The position numbers and the translations under genes were made by a program. 64,000 nucleotides of DNA. It comes from Muricea muricata. Its lineage: Eukaryota; Cnidaria; Anthozoa; Malacalcyonacea; Plexauridae. Where the stretch lies: the NCBI GenBank assembly GCA_963855995.1, contig OY979731.1, positions 1,823,001 through 1,887,000 on the forward strand. Reading direction: 5' to 3'. This document shows, in pieces, positions 1 to 11,689 of this stretch; the stretch's first letter is position 1; the number at the start of each line of letters is the position of its first letter. Below the pieces are notes generated by a model. It made no database searches, had not been told where the DNA came from, and worked only from the letters and a program-made list of their open reading frames with translations.

Positions 1-59
1 AGGCAAAATTTGATATTAAAATAGTCAAATCACTTGTTGAAATCACTCAATGAATATTT

Positions 60-232
60 TACAATCTCAACCCATCCTGTCAACATTCCCTGTGGGAGGA
101 AACAAGAGTACCTGGATAAAACCCACGACTTTCGACTGAGCGTTGACTAAGTTTTTTTCACGTAAGTGTCACGAGTCTGAAGTGAGGATCAAACCCACGA
201 TCTCAGAGGTGAAAGGCCCTTGCCATATTACA
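60..232 (-). repeat. tRNA-like SINE, family 1, copy 1
   Basis: Reverse-strand copy of a repeat that recurs at 11195, 30060, 36235 and 45290. On the minus strand it begins with a tRNA-like B-box (GTGGGTTTGATCCTC), continues through a conserved block containing TTTCCTCCCACAGGGAATG, then TTGACAGGATGGGTTGAGAT. The 5' head is degraded. It lies upstream of the first visible ILVBL exon, presumably in an intron. Confidence 0.7.
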
Positions 233-582
233 GTGGCTGAAACATGGCCATTTTTTTTTGGGGGGGGGGAATGTTGAAGGCACATATCTTATAGGGATTC
301 TGAGGGCATGGCCCCAACAAAGATTTTAAAATTAGGGCCCTACATTAGCATTTTCAGCATTCTCGCTGAAAATTTGTAGGAAATTTCAAGGCCAAAAAAC
401 GCTATTTTAGGCATCTTAGTTCATTTGGTTACAAAATATATACAATGTTAAATAAAATGTTATTCAAAGAGTTATTGAGGGCCACCCCACCTCCTTGCCC
501 CCTCCCCTAGTTTTCGCAAGTGCTATATTGTGCCAGTGTTTTAGTGAAAAACTGTGATAGTCGACGCCAATTTCTTTTCCAG

Positions 583-3500
583 AGTGCGGGATATTCCGAG
601 TTTAGTACGAAGAGCAATGCAGATCGCGCAGTCTGACACGCCGGGACCTGTGTTCGTCGAGTTCCCCATTGACACTCTCTATCCCTATCCAACCATTAAG
701 AAAGAAGTTGGGCTGAAGGTTAGAAAACTAAGTTACCGATTTACATTAAAATTGATGATATAATCTCAAGTATAAACTATGATTTGCTCAGCATTTCGCC
801 ACCTTCGTTATTTAGGAAAATCCTTCTGGGCTCGGTCAGAAGATTGTGAATTGGTACGATGCTTATTGTCGTTTTTAATCTCAAGCTTAAATTCCTATGT
901 ATAATGCCAAAATCTCAGAGTACAGTATTTAGACATCAAAGTATAAAGCGGGCACAAATCCATTATTAGTATCATATTTTCTCTCGTTTCTAGTAAAGGT
1001 TTCCGATCTAAAAATTCTGACTCGGGAAATACCTTATGCTTTAGTAGAAATAGCCGCTCTCTCATTTGCAAGTTCTAGTTTTTGTTCTTCGCCCTCTCAT
1101 TCTAGGTGATCTGAAAACACGGAAAAGTACTGGCACTAGTTGTCAAACAAAAATCCATTTTTCGGGCCAGACTAACAAATTTCTCATTAAGTATAATTTG
1201 CTTCGGTCCAAAATTTCTGGCGGACTTATAATTTTCTTTACTAAACATGATTACAAAGTTTCAACAAGTTTCGCAGATAAAAATAAAAGATAGAAGTCAC
1301 AGCAAAATGGATTTTAATTCGGCAGCTAGTTCCAGGCCTTTTACTCACGGTCAGATCAGCTCAATACTATTCGGTGTTTATTTTTAGGTATATCAGTAAT
1401 CATTTATTCAGTTTATTTGCGGGTGCTTGGGACCCACAACCATATGAACCGCTTCCTGTATCAGTGCCTCAAGCCACAGATAGCGAAGGTAACTTTATGT
1501 CCCCGTAGTGAACCAGAAACGAGGCGGATTTGATTAAGTTGTAGATTTTACTAGCCTGATCTCAGATGCTCTTTGTCTGGCGGATCCCCCAGAGCTTGCA
1601 AAGAGCGTCTAAGATCAGGCTAAGATTTTACCGGCTTGATGCAAGTTTGTCATCAAGCATACCTTAGCTTCATCAACTTTTTTCAAGTTTGTAAAAATCT
1701 TAATGCAACTTGATATCTTCAGACTTGCTGTAATTTGTTGAGACAATTGTGGTTAAAAAGTCGACAACTGTTGACAACTTGCAGCAGACTTGTTATCATC
1801 AAGCCGTAGCAAGCGATGTGAACGCATCCTGATATCAGCTTGATGACTGCAAGGTAACAAGCCTGCAACAGACTTAATGCAACTTTTGGGCTCTTCACCG
1901 AGAAATAAAACTTACAGTGTCAGAGGTGAAAGACTTGCAATTCCAAAGCTTCGAAGATTTGAAATTTACCTGCTCAAATTTTGAGCTTGAAGCACAGAGG
2001 AACAATGGCGCTTCGAAGAACAGCTTAAAATCACACTCTTTTTCCTTACAAAATCTTTGTTCCATAGTTTCAGCTGTCGTCAAATTGGTCTCCAAAGCTA
2101 AGAAACCCGTAGCTGTCCTCGGTAGCCAATCAACTTTGCCTCCAGTCGCTACAGAGAAGCTGAAGTCTGCCCTGGAGGTATTTGTAGTTCTTTTAAAGTC
2201 ATTTTGTTTATTACTTAATGTTTGATTTTGGACTGTCACATACTCTATAATAATCACTTGAGGAATTTTGCAGTATTTAGTAGTATTCAGCTTTCAGCTT
2301 TGCCGTATTCAAGGGTTTTACCCGGGAAAACAAAGTTAAGTCCGCGTTAAGTAAATTGGGAAAGTCGTATTGCCTGAGTGTACAGAGGTGTACAGAATCT
2401 TCCCGTCCGGGCAAAATTTTCAAAGTTTGCATGAGCCTTCCTCAAAATGTTGTAAAGGTGTGCTTTCCAAACTGATGATGAGAATGAAGCCTGATCACAA
2501 TTTTTTCAGCAAGAAGATATGATTTCTGGAATAAATCATCATCTATTAATTTTTTACGTCAGTGTTTAGGATACATTATGTAGTGTGTTGACATCAAACC
2601 TTCCTCACCGACCGCCTATTTTGCAAACCTTCCTCACGGTTAATACCCGCATACCTGTAGCTTTTTTGCAACACTGTGAGTGTAATAAAGCAGGGAGGTT
2701 TGACAGGCCGCTCTGAAGACATTTTGGGTAGTTTAGACAAGGATGACTGTAATTTACATCACATTGGCTTAACTGTGTTCATGACAAAATGAAAAAAAAA
2801 ATGAACGACTGTTGACTTCAGTGCATGTTGTTTTGATGTTTTCTTTATAATATAGATGACAATAGAAGCAAACAAAAATATACACACATTCATGTGATAA
2901 AATAAAAACCCTCTCAGATCTGATGTAGAAAGTTCATTACTATCTCAATTTGGAGGGGTCTGATCAAGGATACTACTTTGATCAGACCCCTCCAAACGGC
3001 TTGTTTTTTATGTCCGCAGTCTTTGGGTATTCCCTGTTTTCTTGGCGGAATGTCGCGAGGTTTACTGGGAAGGAACAGTCCAATTCACATCAGACAACGA
3101 CGCCGTGATGCTTTGAAGGAAGCTGATGTTGTTATTCTAGCAGGTATGTGTCTGATCAAGTCCAGATCAAACGAGGATGAGAGTTGAGTCAGTGCTGCAG
3201 GCTTGTTACCTTGCAGTCATCAAGCCGATATCAGGATGCGTTGGCATCGCTTGCTCCGGCTTGATGATAACAAGTCTGCTGCAAGTTGTCAAAAGGCTTG
3301 ATGCAAGTTGATTGTCAAGACTTTTTATCCACAAGCTTGATGCAAGTTCTTTCAACAAGTTGTAAGAAGTCTCCAAGTTAACACCAGTCTGACTTCCACA
3401 AACTTGATGCAACTCGATGAAGGCAACAGGCTTGATTGAACTATTGATTTCAAACTTGTATTAAGCCTGTAAAATCCACAATTTCAGTCAAATCTACAGC

Positions 3501-5520
3501 GTGTTTCTGGCTGTGTACTTATATATTCCTAACTCTTCTCATTTTCTCCAGGTACTGTTTGCGATTTTCGTCTTTCCTATGGCAGAGTCTTAAATAAACG
3601 CAGTAAAATCATCGCTGTAAACAGAAATAAAGAACAACTTTACAAGGTAGTGAGGCATTATCGAGCATAGCAGCCTATTTCAATCATTAGGTTTGCACCT
3701 TTGCCCAAGTTATGCCTCGAAGAAAGCCTTTATTTCAATGAAACATAAAACTTTTTTCTTTAGAATTCTGACATGTTTTGGAAACCGACTTTAGCCATTC
3801 AGGGTAATGTCAATTGAGTGAAGATTTGTTCATGGTTCTTGAGTATATACTGGAAGATTCTTTATGTAAGTCGCCAGTTTTATAACTTGGAGTCCTGAAT
3901 GTTATTTGTGTTTGATTATCAGGCGACCCTGCCTCGCTTGTGGTGTCTCTGAGTGAACAGTTGAAGGGGTACAAGTGTCCTGAAGAATGGCCTCTAATGT
4001 TGAAAGAACGAGATGAGAAAAAAGAAAAAGAAAATAGGTGTGGCCATCTTCTTACCACTTCATTATCATCATCATCATCACCATCATCCGTCATTATCAT
4101 CGATCATCATCATCGATCATCATCATCGATCATCATCATCGATCATCATTATCACCATCATCATCACCATTACGTCATCATTATCGCGTTCATTGTTACC
4201 ATAATCAACCTTCACGCATCCCCACATAATCATAACCATCTCATTTCATACCTACCACGAGCTATCCAGTATCTGCAACCCAAGATATTCGGTATTTTGC
4301 AGCCTGAAAGCAGAAGAAGTGGTAGACAAACATCTAAATCCTCTCAAGATCTTACATTGTTTGGAAGATGTAATGAGCGAAGACAGCGTGATTGTCGCTG
4401 ATGGCGGAGACTTCGTTGGCTCGGCAGCGTACATCTTACGGTACACAGCAAAAAAATGAACGACTTGTTTGGAACGTTGACGGAAACATGACTGAACAAT
4501 GTCTTGCTGCCCACATTGTTGGATTTTGTCAACAATATTGTTCAGCAAATGTTGTTATACTAGATTCAGACTCGACAATATCGTTGAATATTGTTGACAA
4601 CTATAAGCAATGTTGGCAGAAAGTTATTGTTCAATCTTGTTAAACTGTGAGATCACGTTTTTTTTGGCTGTTCAAGACAAGACCTTGGCAGACACATACA
4701 CCCCTGGAATAGTGAAATGCACAGAAAAAAAAAGAAGAACCTGTTCTGAGCTGATGAAAACTGGCATGAGCAATGTTTTGCTGGTCACATTGTTCATTGT
4801 TGTCGGCAATATTGTTCAGCATTGTTTAGCGTGAATTATCCCACAGTTAGGTGTACCAATGCTTTAAGATATTGTTGACAACATTGAACAATGTGGGCAG
4901 CATAACACTGTTCAATGTTTTCATTAACCCAGAACAGATTGTTCATTCAATCTTTGCTGTTTTTTTCACAGACCACGAGGTCCATTACGTTGGTTGGATC
5001 CAGGTGCTTTTGGTACCCTCGGTGTTGGCGGTGGATTTGCGCTGGGGGCCAAGTTGTGTCGTCCAGAGTCTGAGATCTGGATCATCTATGGTGATGGGAC
5101 ATGTGGTTATAGTGTCGCCGAGTTTGACACTTTCACCAGGCATAGAGTGAGTTATTACGATTTTAGTTACCTGATTTAGTTTATGTATGGACAAAAAGAT
5201 ATTACACAACGGTGCGAAGATATGAATTTTATCTTCGATTGTTGAAAACAAGTACGGTAGAGTCTCAAAAAGTAAGCGCCTTTGTCGACACTTGCTAGAG
5301 AATGTCGAGAGTAGGAGCCGAGACTCGCAAGTAAACACTCCCTCGAAAGTAAGGGCCCCTTAAGGCTACTAATTTTGAAAGTAGTAAGCAGGGTGCTTAT
5401 TTTCTAGACTCTACGGCATTTTACGAATGAGTGCAGCGAATGAGTAAATATTGTTTCACCACGTGAAGATTAAAATGATACATTCAAACCGTCGTGTAAT
5501 GTTATGTTTATATATATCAC

Positions 5521-5585
<65 letters not shown>

Positions 5586-5614
5586 ACATCATCAACATCA
5601 TCAACATCATCATT

Positions 5615-5645
<31 letters not shown>

Positions 5646-6637
5646 ATATGGTCATGATTGTTAATTCATTTTGTAGTTACCGGTGATAGCACTGGTTGGT
5701 AATGATGCTTGTTGGAGTCAGATTGCTCGAGAACAAGTTCCTATGTTTGGCAGCAGCGTTGGATGTGACTTATCCGTAAGTTAGTCATTTTTTTCCAGTA
5801 TAAATAAAGTTAGTTTAGTTTAGGTTTCCTCCTGTAGTAACATGAGAGATGATCCTTACTGGACCTCTAGGAAGAACAGTTTAGAACTGATAGAGCTATC
5901 CAGTATAAATAAAGTAGGTTTAATTTCAGTTTCCTTCTGTGGTAACACTGGATCAATAAGAGATGATCCTTACTGGACCTTTAAAAAGAATAGTTTAGAA
6001 CTGATAGAGCTATCCAGTATAAATAAAGGTAGTTTAGTTTAGGTTTCCTCCCGTAGTAACACTGGATCAATAAGAGATGATCCTTACTGGGCCTCTAGGA
6101 AGAACAGTTTAGAACTGATAGAGCTATCCAGTATGAATAAAGTTAGTTTAGTTTAGGTTTCCTCCTGTAGTAACACTGGATCAATAAGAGATGATCCTTA
6201 CTGGACCTCTAAGAAGAACAGTTTAGAACTGATAGAGCTATCCAGTATAAATAAAGTTAGTTTACCTAAACTTTACCTTATTTCTTACTTTCTTCCTGTT
6301 GTAAAACTGGATCAATAAGAGACGATCCTTATTGGACCTCCAGGAAGATCGATCAATTTAGAACTGATAGAGCTATCCAGTATAAGTATCCAGTATTTAA
6401 ATATCCAGTCTTCAAATATCCAGTATTTTAATTATTATTTTCCTTCCATAGTTTACAGACTATCATCTGGTCGCTGAAGGTTACGGTGGTAAAGGCCTAA
6501 CCTTAAACGAGCAACATTCAGCCAACATTGATAGTGTATTGCAGAAGGCTCAGACTCTGTCACATGATGGTCACGCGGTTTTGATCAATGCCTTGATTGG
6601 CACAACTGATTTTCGAAAAGGATCGATCTCAGTTTGA
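583..6637 (+). CDS. ILVBL: ILVBL-like thiamine-diphosphate enzyme (2-hydroxyacyl-CoA lyase 2 / acetolactate synthase-like), 3' part, 12 exons
   Basis: Exons read as 583-718, 816-853, 1388-1488, 2074-2177, 3020-3143, 3552-3646, 3764-3803, 3923-4037, 4303-4440, 4972-5146, 5677-5775 and 6452-6637 (stop TGA). All have AG/GT borders and phases that join without a break, giving about 449 residues; animal ILVBL is about 630, so roughly the first 180 residues lie left of the window. Recognisable blocks in order: the end of the pyrimidine-binding domain ([12 protein letters not shown]), the central domain ([24 protein letters not shown]), and the pyrophosphate domain with [12 protein letters not shown], the thiamine-diphosphate/metal motif beginning YGDG in exon 10 and its partner LVGNDA in exon 11, and a final [12 protein letters not shown]. 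The family is known as an ER-membrane enzyme that cleaves 2-hydroxyacyl-CoA; the membrane anchor is N-terminal and not visible here. Introns hold trinucleotide repeats, word-repeat elements and the 113/123-bp minisatellite. Identity is firm from motif order; the exact reaction is inferred from the family. Confidence 0.93.
1103..1360 (+). repeat. Interspersed repeat of about 260 bp, copy 1 of 3
   Basis: The same sequence, starting near GGTGATCTGAAAACACGG and ending near CTCACGGTCAGATCAGCT, recurs in the same orientation at about 7885-8127 and 8772-9031. Copies differ by scattered substitutions. There is no coding potential and I see no clear terminal repeats, so the class is unknown. This copy lies in an ILVBL intron. 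Confidence 0.7.
1555..1890. repeat. Word-repeat element, family A (AACTTG/CAAGTT words)
   Basis: Built from recurring words such as CTTGATGCAAGTTG, their reverse complements, and the conserved core GCAAGCGATGTGAACGCATC followed by TGATATC. The same core occurs at 3189-3478, 18465-18785 and 50925-51145, and partly at 6755-6985. A separate small hairpin (TAGCCTGATCT / AGATCAGGCTA) lies at 1553-1621. It is intronic in ILVBL. Confidence 0.6.
3189..3478. repeat. Word-repeat element, family A
   Basis: Contains CTGCAGGCTTGTTACCTTGC, then CATCAAGCCGATATCAGGAT, then many CTTGATGCAAGTT-type words in both orientations. It nearly matches 18465-18785 and, inverted, 50925-51145. It is intronic in ILVBL, between the exons ending 3143 and starting 3552. 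Confidence 0.65.
4060..4190 (+). repeat. (CAT/ATC)n microsatellite with ATCGATCATC variants
   Basis: A near-pure trinucleotide tract with a secondary 15-bp periodicity (ATCGATCATCATC). It starts about 25 bp after an ILVBL splice donor and produces histidine-, serine- and isoleucine-rich open frames that are artefacts. Confidence 0.9.
4465..4965. repeat. Word-repeat element, family B (AACAATGTT / AACATTGTT words)
   Basis: Fills most of an ILVBL intron. It contains dozens of short words such as GAACAATGT, TTGTTCAGCA and AATATTGTTGACAAC and their reverse complements, in alternating orientation, ending just before the acceptor at 4971. The layout resembles families A, C and D but with different words. 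No coding sequence is seen. Confidence 0.6.
5519..5647 (+). repeat. (ATC)n microsatellite
   Basis: About 129 bp of nearly perfect CAT/ATC trinucleotides with three AACATC interruptions, about 30 bp upstream of the acceptor of an ILVBL exon (5677). The long single-residue open frames in it are artefacts. Confidence 0.95.
5790..6415 (+). repeat. 113/123-bp minisatellite, about 5 units (ILVBL last intron)
   Basis: Tandem units containing GGATCAATAAGAGATGATCC, TTACTGGACCTCTAGGAAGA, ACAGTTTAGAACTGATAGAG and CTATCCAGTATAAATAAAG. The segment ACTGATAGAGCTATCCAGT is a near-perfect palindrome. Related arrays are at 9795-10110, 26005-26245, 26955-28303 and, inverted, 10285-10400 and 52925-53350. Confidence 0.9.
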
Positions 6638-8346
6638 TTTGGAAAAGCTACTAATGAATACCCATACTTGCAAGAGGTACCACCCAGATTAGGTTAATGA
6701 TAATTTTTCTAATGAAAGATCCTAATTACCAATTTGTGTTCATATGGCTTCTTACGGCTTGCTCTAACAAGCTGTCAACCGGCTTAATGCAACTTTACTG
6801 TCAAAACTTTTTATCCATAAGCTTCATACAAGTTTTTGAAACACGAAGTCTGCAAATATCAAGTTGCACCAAGTCTGACAGACGACAACTTGATGAAAGA
6901 AACACAAGCTTGATTCAAATTGTAGACAAACTTGCACCAAGCTGGTGAAATCTACGACTTGAATAAAGTCTGTGGCGTGTCTCACGCAAGTACGCGGTAA
7001 GAAGGTGTGATTGGTTTGAAAATTTACCGAAACAGTCCAATCAATTACATATAGGATTTATTTTATTGTTTTCTCATTACTATTTAATTGACGAATTTCA
7101 ATGTTCACTATTCAATTGACGAATTTCAATGTTCAACAGAATTTACTATGTCCTTACGTTTTATGAACAAAAATGTTAATGAGAGCGATGACAATGCAAT
7201 TCGTTAGACTAATAGTAGAGAAAAATTAATCTTATCTAATTTCGAATGTGACAATTTTTACAAAGTTGAATGTGTTGATCGAGTGTTTTAATATCTTGGG
7301 TAACCCAAGGTTTGGTATACCTTGGTAAACCCAGGGTTTACAAATGATTTTAGAGAGAATAGGAAGAACTATCCAAAGATGAACATTACTTGATATTAAT
7401 TAAAGAAATTTACTGCGTGTCAGAGTAATATTTATCTACTGAGCTTTACTATATATCGAGTAATATTTAAAACACCAGCAGGAGTGCTTTATAATGATCA
7501 GATATATTTGTTCACAGATAATTATATTTACATTTGATAAAGCACGGACATCAAGAATTTTAAATGGCTTCAAACACGACCCATTCTATACCCGTCTTGT
7601 GAGTTTATTTCAATATAGATTATGTTGTTTAAGCCAGGAAAATCAGGGCAAATGTTTTGTGCGAATCAAAGTGGATCTTTACCACTTATAAGAACTCCAC
7701 CACAGTCATAATTCCCTTCGTGTTTTGCCCATGACCTTTTGAAGTAATTTTTACCTAACGCATAACTACATAACATTTATAATCGGACAAATGTTTGGTA
7801 ACACTATTCAGCTATTCAACTAAACTCCACTGAAACCAACTCAAAATTGATCGAAATTGCAGGCGGCGACATACCAGCCAGTTGATATGAAAACACGGAA
7901 AAGTACTGGCACTAGTTGTCAAATAGAAATCCATTTTTCGATCCAGATTATCAAATTTCTCATGAAATATAATTTACTTTGTTTTTAAATTTCTGGCAGA
8001 CTTATAATTTTCTTTATTAAAGACAGTTTCACAAAGGAAAGCAAAAGATACAAGCGATTAACAACAGCAAAATGGATTTCTATTTGGTAGCTAGTTCCAG
8101 GCATTTTACTCACGGTCAGATCAGCTAGGGTATAAACCGTTGTAACTCTCACTTACTGTTTTACAAAACGTTTTGTACGCACGCAAATACAACGAATGCG
8201 AAAATGTAGCACGCTTACAGATTGCGCGCGCTCGGCTTCATTAAAAACACGGGACAGTAAGGTAATTAACTACGTCATGTAATTAAACCTCATTAGTCTC
8301 ATCATCTTACAAAGCATCACCGAGGTATATTCGCAGCTCTGCAGAA
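6638..8346. other. Intergenic stretch between ILVBL and the orphan gene
   Basis: No exon recognised. It holds a family A word-repeat fragment (about 6755-6985), unassigned AT-rich sequence, and copy 2 of the 260-bp interspersed repeat (about 7885-8127). The first 200 bp or so presumably include the ILVBL 3' UTR; an AATAAA at about 6961 is a possible but unproven polyadenylation signal. The stretch 8130-8346 probably contains the promoter and 5' UTR of the next gene, but no distinct element is recognised. Confidence 0.5.
7885..8127 (+). repeat. Interspersed repeat of about 260 bp, copy 2 of 3
   Basis: Matches 1103-1360 over nearly its whole length (AAACACGGAAAAGTACTGGC near the start, CTCACGGTCAGATCAGCT at the end). 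It lies just upstream of the orphan gene. Confidence 0.7.
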
Positions 8347-11300
8347 ATGTTTAACATTTTCGCTCCGTTCGTGGTAACTTTGGCATTTTTCAACAGCGGT
8401 GCACGTCTGATTGGCCAAGCTTTTCTGCCGCAATATTTTTACCATACGGAGAGGATTTTTATCCCACCGCACAAAAGTTCCGTTAGTTTCAACAGAGTGT
8501 GGCCACTCGCTCAAACAGTCACGCGTCCCGAGTACAATTTGGATCAAGAATTGATTTTCACGGCCCTTCAGTTTGCACACAGTGTTCCGGATTTTAAAAC
8601 TTGCTTTCCACAGGTAAGGTAGATCCGATACAGTTTTTTTCTAAAGGGTAAGGTTCAGTTTTTTCTTGTTGGCTATATTTAGCGAACAATCTTTCATCTT
8701 TTTTATTATACAAACTTTGTCATGCCGGTGAGCCCCACAGAGCTAGTTGCCCCAATTATAGGGTACCTATACTAGGTGATCTGAAACCACGGAAAAGTAC
8801 TGGCACTAGTTGTCAAATAGAAATCAATTTTTCGAGCCAAACTAGCAAATTTCTCATTCAGTATAATTTACTTCGGTTCCAAATTTCTGGAGGACTTATA
8901 ATTTTCTTTGCTGAACATGATTGCAAAGTTTCATCAAGTTTCATAAAGGAAAATAAAAGATATAAGTGATTAAAAACAGCAAAATGGATTTTTATTGGGT
9001 AGCTAGTTCCTTATACTCACGGTCAGATCAGCTGGTGTTTATGCATTCATGGTTAGTCACTGTCCTTAGAAATACAATGGAGAGGTTTAGTTTGGCTCCC
9101 AATACCTCTACCGCTACCTTAATCTATCTTTCAGCCAATCAGATGTGCCTTACCTACGCAATTAACCAATCAAATTGTTTAAAAGTCGGGAAAGGGTAGC
9201 GGTAGTGGTAGAAGAAATCAAATCTGAACCTCTCTAATCAGATAAGGTAACAAGAAAATCGAGAAAATTAAGAAAATCGTTAAATATAATCGATCTAGAT
9301 ACTACCCTATATGGATGTAAGGATTTGTCAAATTTAAGAGAATCAAAGAGTACAATAAGATATAGAAATATTCTGAAGTCAGCGAATGAACCTTTCTAAC
9401 TAGTTCCAACACAATTTATCAGCAAGGCTGGACAAAGGACGACACGAATGACATTTAACACAGGCAGTTTTAAAAGTTTGTTGAACGCCAATATCATAAA
9501 CTAGTTTAGTCCTCTTATGATAATAGTTCAACAAGTAGGATTTATACATTCTTCAATGGTAATATCTGAGCCACAGATGTTTGATGGTAGACCATTGAAT
9601 ATTTTAGGAGTTCTGCTGTAGTAACTATTTTTGATGAGTTAAGGTTTTTACTTCAGGTATATTTATGCTAGCGCCATTACTTGCGTGTCTGTGACTGGAC
9701 ATATATCCCTGCAATTTGCGGTTGTGTGATTATAATTTGAACTCGGAAAAAATTCATTCAGGTTATCTTTAAAAAACATCTTCAGGAACTGCAATTGTAG
9801 TAACACTGGATGAATAAGAGATAATCCTTACCGGATCTCTTGGAAGAACAGTTTACAACTGATAAAGATCCAGTATAAAGTTAGTTTAGTTTACGTTTCC
9901 TCCTGTAATAACACTGGATCAATAAGAGATGATCCTTACTAGACCTCTGGGAAGAACAGTTTAGAACTGATAGGGCTATCCAGATAAATGAAGTCAATTT
10001 AGTTTAGGTTTCCTTCTGTAGTAACATCAATAAGAGATGATCTTTACTGGACCTCTTGGAAAAACAGTTTAAAATTGATAGAGCTATCCATAAAGTTAAT
10101 TTTCTGTTTCTTCTTTAGATTTGGGATGATATCAAAGTTGTATGTTCTCGAGAATCATCTTTCGTCAGTGCATATAAATACACCGTGATGGCGTTGCGTA
10201 TTTTGAACTGTTTGCATCACAGATCACTGGGAATCGAGGAGATTAATTTTGAGTCCATTGACCAGGTAGCTTTGTTGGATAGTTCTAAGCAGTTCTTCCT
10301 AAAGGTCCAGTAAGGATCATCTCTTATTGATCCAGTGTAACTACAGGGGGAAACCTAAATTAAACTAACTTTATTTATACTGGATAACTCAATCAGTTCC
10401 GAACAGAGCTTCCTAGAAATCTAGTAAGGTCGTTTCTTTTTGATCTGGTCGTACTACAGGAGCAAATCTAAAACGAAATATTTATGTGTAAACTGTTTAG
10501 TTCATTTCATTCTTTTCAAGAACTACATGAAATATTCAGCAATGATTATGACTGGTGAAGAAAGTAGTTTGTATCAGACGATGTATAATGTTGCTCGTGG
10601 TTTGTGTTTGAACGAAAAACGGGATAGAGCGATAAGAGATGTATATCGTATGGCAAAAAATATTGAGAATAGTGTGGTGAAGTACTTAAAACACGCCCAA
10701 GGAATGAAGGTATGCCATCGTTGTCATTGATCATCATCATATTCATTTATCATCATCGCTGATCATCATCATTATTGGTCATCATTGTCATCATCAGTGA
10801 TCATTAATAATCATCGGCATCATCATCGTCATCAGTGATCATCATCATTTTTATTGATCATTGTCATCATCCTTGATCATTAATGATTATCATCATCACA
10901 ATAACTTTAGACATGCTTACCTTACAGACACATCTCACCAGATCCTCGAAAATGTTCATGATAGTTAGAAATAAGAAACAGCGCATACACGACAAATTTG
11001 TAAACGAAACGGGGAGATTTTTGCAACAAATTGAACAAAAATCCACAGAGAGATTTAAGAAGCATATGGAATACATGAAAATCATTGTAAAGCAAAGTAT
11101 TTCTCTCAGCGAGAGCGTGGAGACTAGTTTGAACAACGTTGAAAAGGATTTTAGGAAAATAGGTGAGGGTGGGTTATGTCATCAAAAAAATTACATGCAG
11201 TTTATGTAGGCGACTATGTAAACTCTCAGTTCGTGGGTTTGATCCTCGCTTCAGAAGAGTTAGTTAGTCAACGCTCAGGCGAAAGTCGTAGGTTTTCTCC

Positions 11301-11689
11301 GGGTGCTCTGGTTTCCTCCCACAAGAAATGTTGACAGGTTGGGTTGCGATTAGCTCCTAACTAATCCTTCCATATCGTAGCTGTGCTATGTGATCAGACT
11401 GATTCAGACATGAATCATAAGTGGCTGTCAGAGGCGTCCTTAGAAAGCCTTCGACTGGATCAGTTTGAGTCCTTCGTAATCCAGCTTAGCTCTGAGCTGC
11501 AAGTGAGCATAATCAACACATCCCCATAAGAATTCATGTTTTTTTATAGACGATATTTTGCGAGGGAAGAAAAATCCTAAGGAATTCTGGTCGCGCTTTC
11601 AAAACGAGTACAGCGAAAGGGCAGCCCAGATGGAACGAAAACTGACCTCAATAGAATGGAAATTAGGTAGTACAGCAGATTTCTGCTAA
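8347..11689 (+). CDS. Orphan protein of about 325 residues with hydrophobic N-terminus, 5 exons
   Basis: Exons read as 8347-8613, 10119-10265, 10521-10709, 10928-11162 and 11550-11689 (stop TAA); all borders are AG/GT and the phases agree (0,0,0,1). The start ATG at 8347 opens a hydrophobic stretch (NIFAPFVVTLAFF) that could be a signal peptide or anchor. The rest is mainly polar and helical. Exon 3 contains GEESSLYQTMYNVARGLCLN; exon 4 (KKHMEYMKIIVKQSISLSES) looks coiled-coil-like; the end is MERKLTSIEWKLGSTADFC. I recognise no domain. Introns carry the 260-bp repeat, the 113/123-bp minisatellite and a CAT-rich tract. Consistent splice phases over five exons support a real gene, but it could have other exons, or be two genes. 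Function unknown. Confidence 0.65.
8772..9031 (+). repeat. Interspersed repeat of about 260 bp, copy 3 of 3
   Basis: Third copy of the repeat at 1103 and 7885, in intron 1 of the orphan gene, ending at GGTCAGATCAGCTGG. Confidence 0.7.
9079..9236. repeat. Small fold-back element (MITE-like)
   Basis: Inverted arms: GAGAGGTTTAG and TACCGCTACC on the left; GGTAGCGGTAGTGG and CTGAACCTCTC on the right. It includes two CCAATCA motifs. A related element lies at about 55608-55764 (CTACCGCTACCTTTCC ... AAGTCAAATCTGAAG). It is intronic in the orphan gene. Confidence 0.6.
9795..10110 (+). repeat. 113/123-bp minisatellite, about 3 units
   Basis: Units match 5790-6415 (GGATCAATAAGAGATGATCC; GAACTGATAGGGCTATCC). 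The array ends about 10 bp before the acceptor of orphan-gene exon 2 (10119). Confidence 0.85.
10285..10400 (-). repeat. 113/123-bp minisatellite unit, inverted
   Basis: A single unit in reverse orientation (GGATCATCTCTTATTGATCC), starting about 20 bp after the exon 2 donor of the orphan gene. With 9795-10110 it places inverted copies on either side of exon 2. Confidence 0.8.
10725..10900. repeat. Degenerate CAT/GATCATC-rich tract
   Basis: Imperfect trinucleotide repeat with recurring TGATCATCATC, between orphan-gene exons 3 and 4. Confidence 0.75.
11195..11530 (+). repeat. tRNA-like SINE, family 1, copy 2
   Basis: Contains CGTGGGTTTGATCCTCGCTT (B-box-like), TTTCCTCCCACAAGAAATG, TTGACAGGTTGGGTTGCGAT and AGCCTTCGACTGGATCAG. 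About 300 bp, in the last intron of the orphan gene. Confidence 0.75.

Noticed and set aside
3940-4401. Histidine/serine/isoleucine-rich frames over CAT repeats (also near 5451, 15620-16137)
   Set aside because: They are translations of trinucleotide repeats in introns of ILVBL and CRK; the true exons are in other frames beside them.
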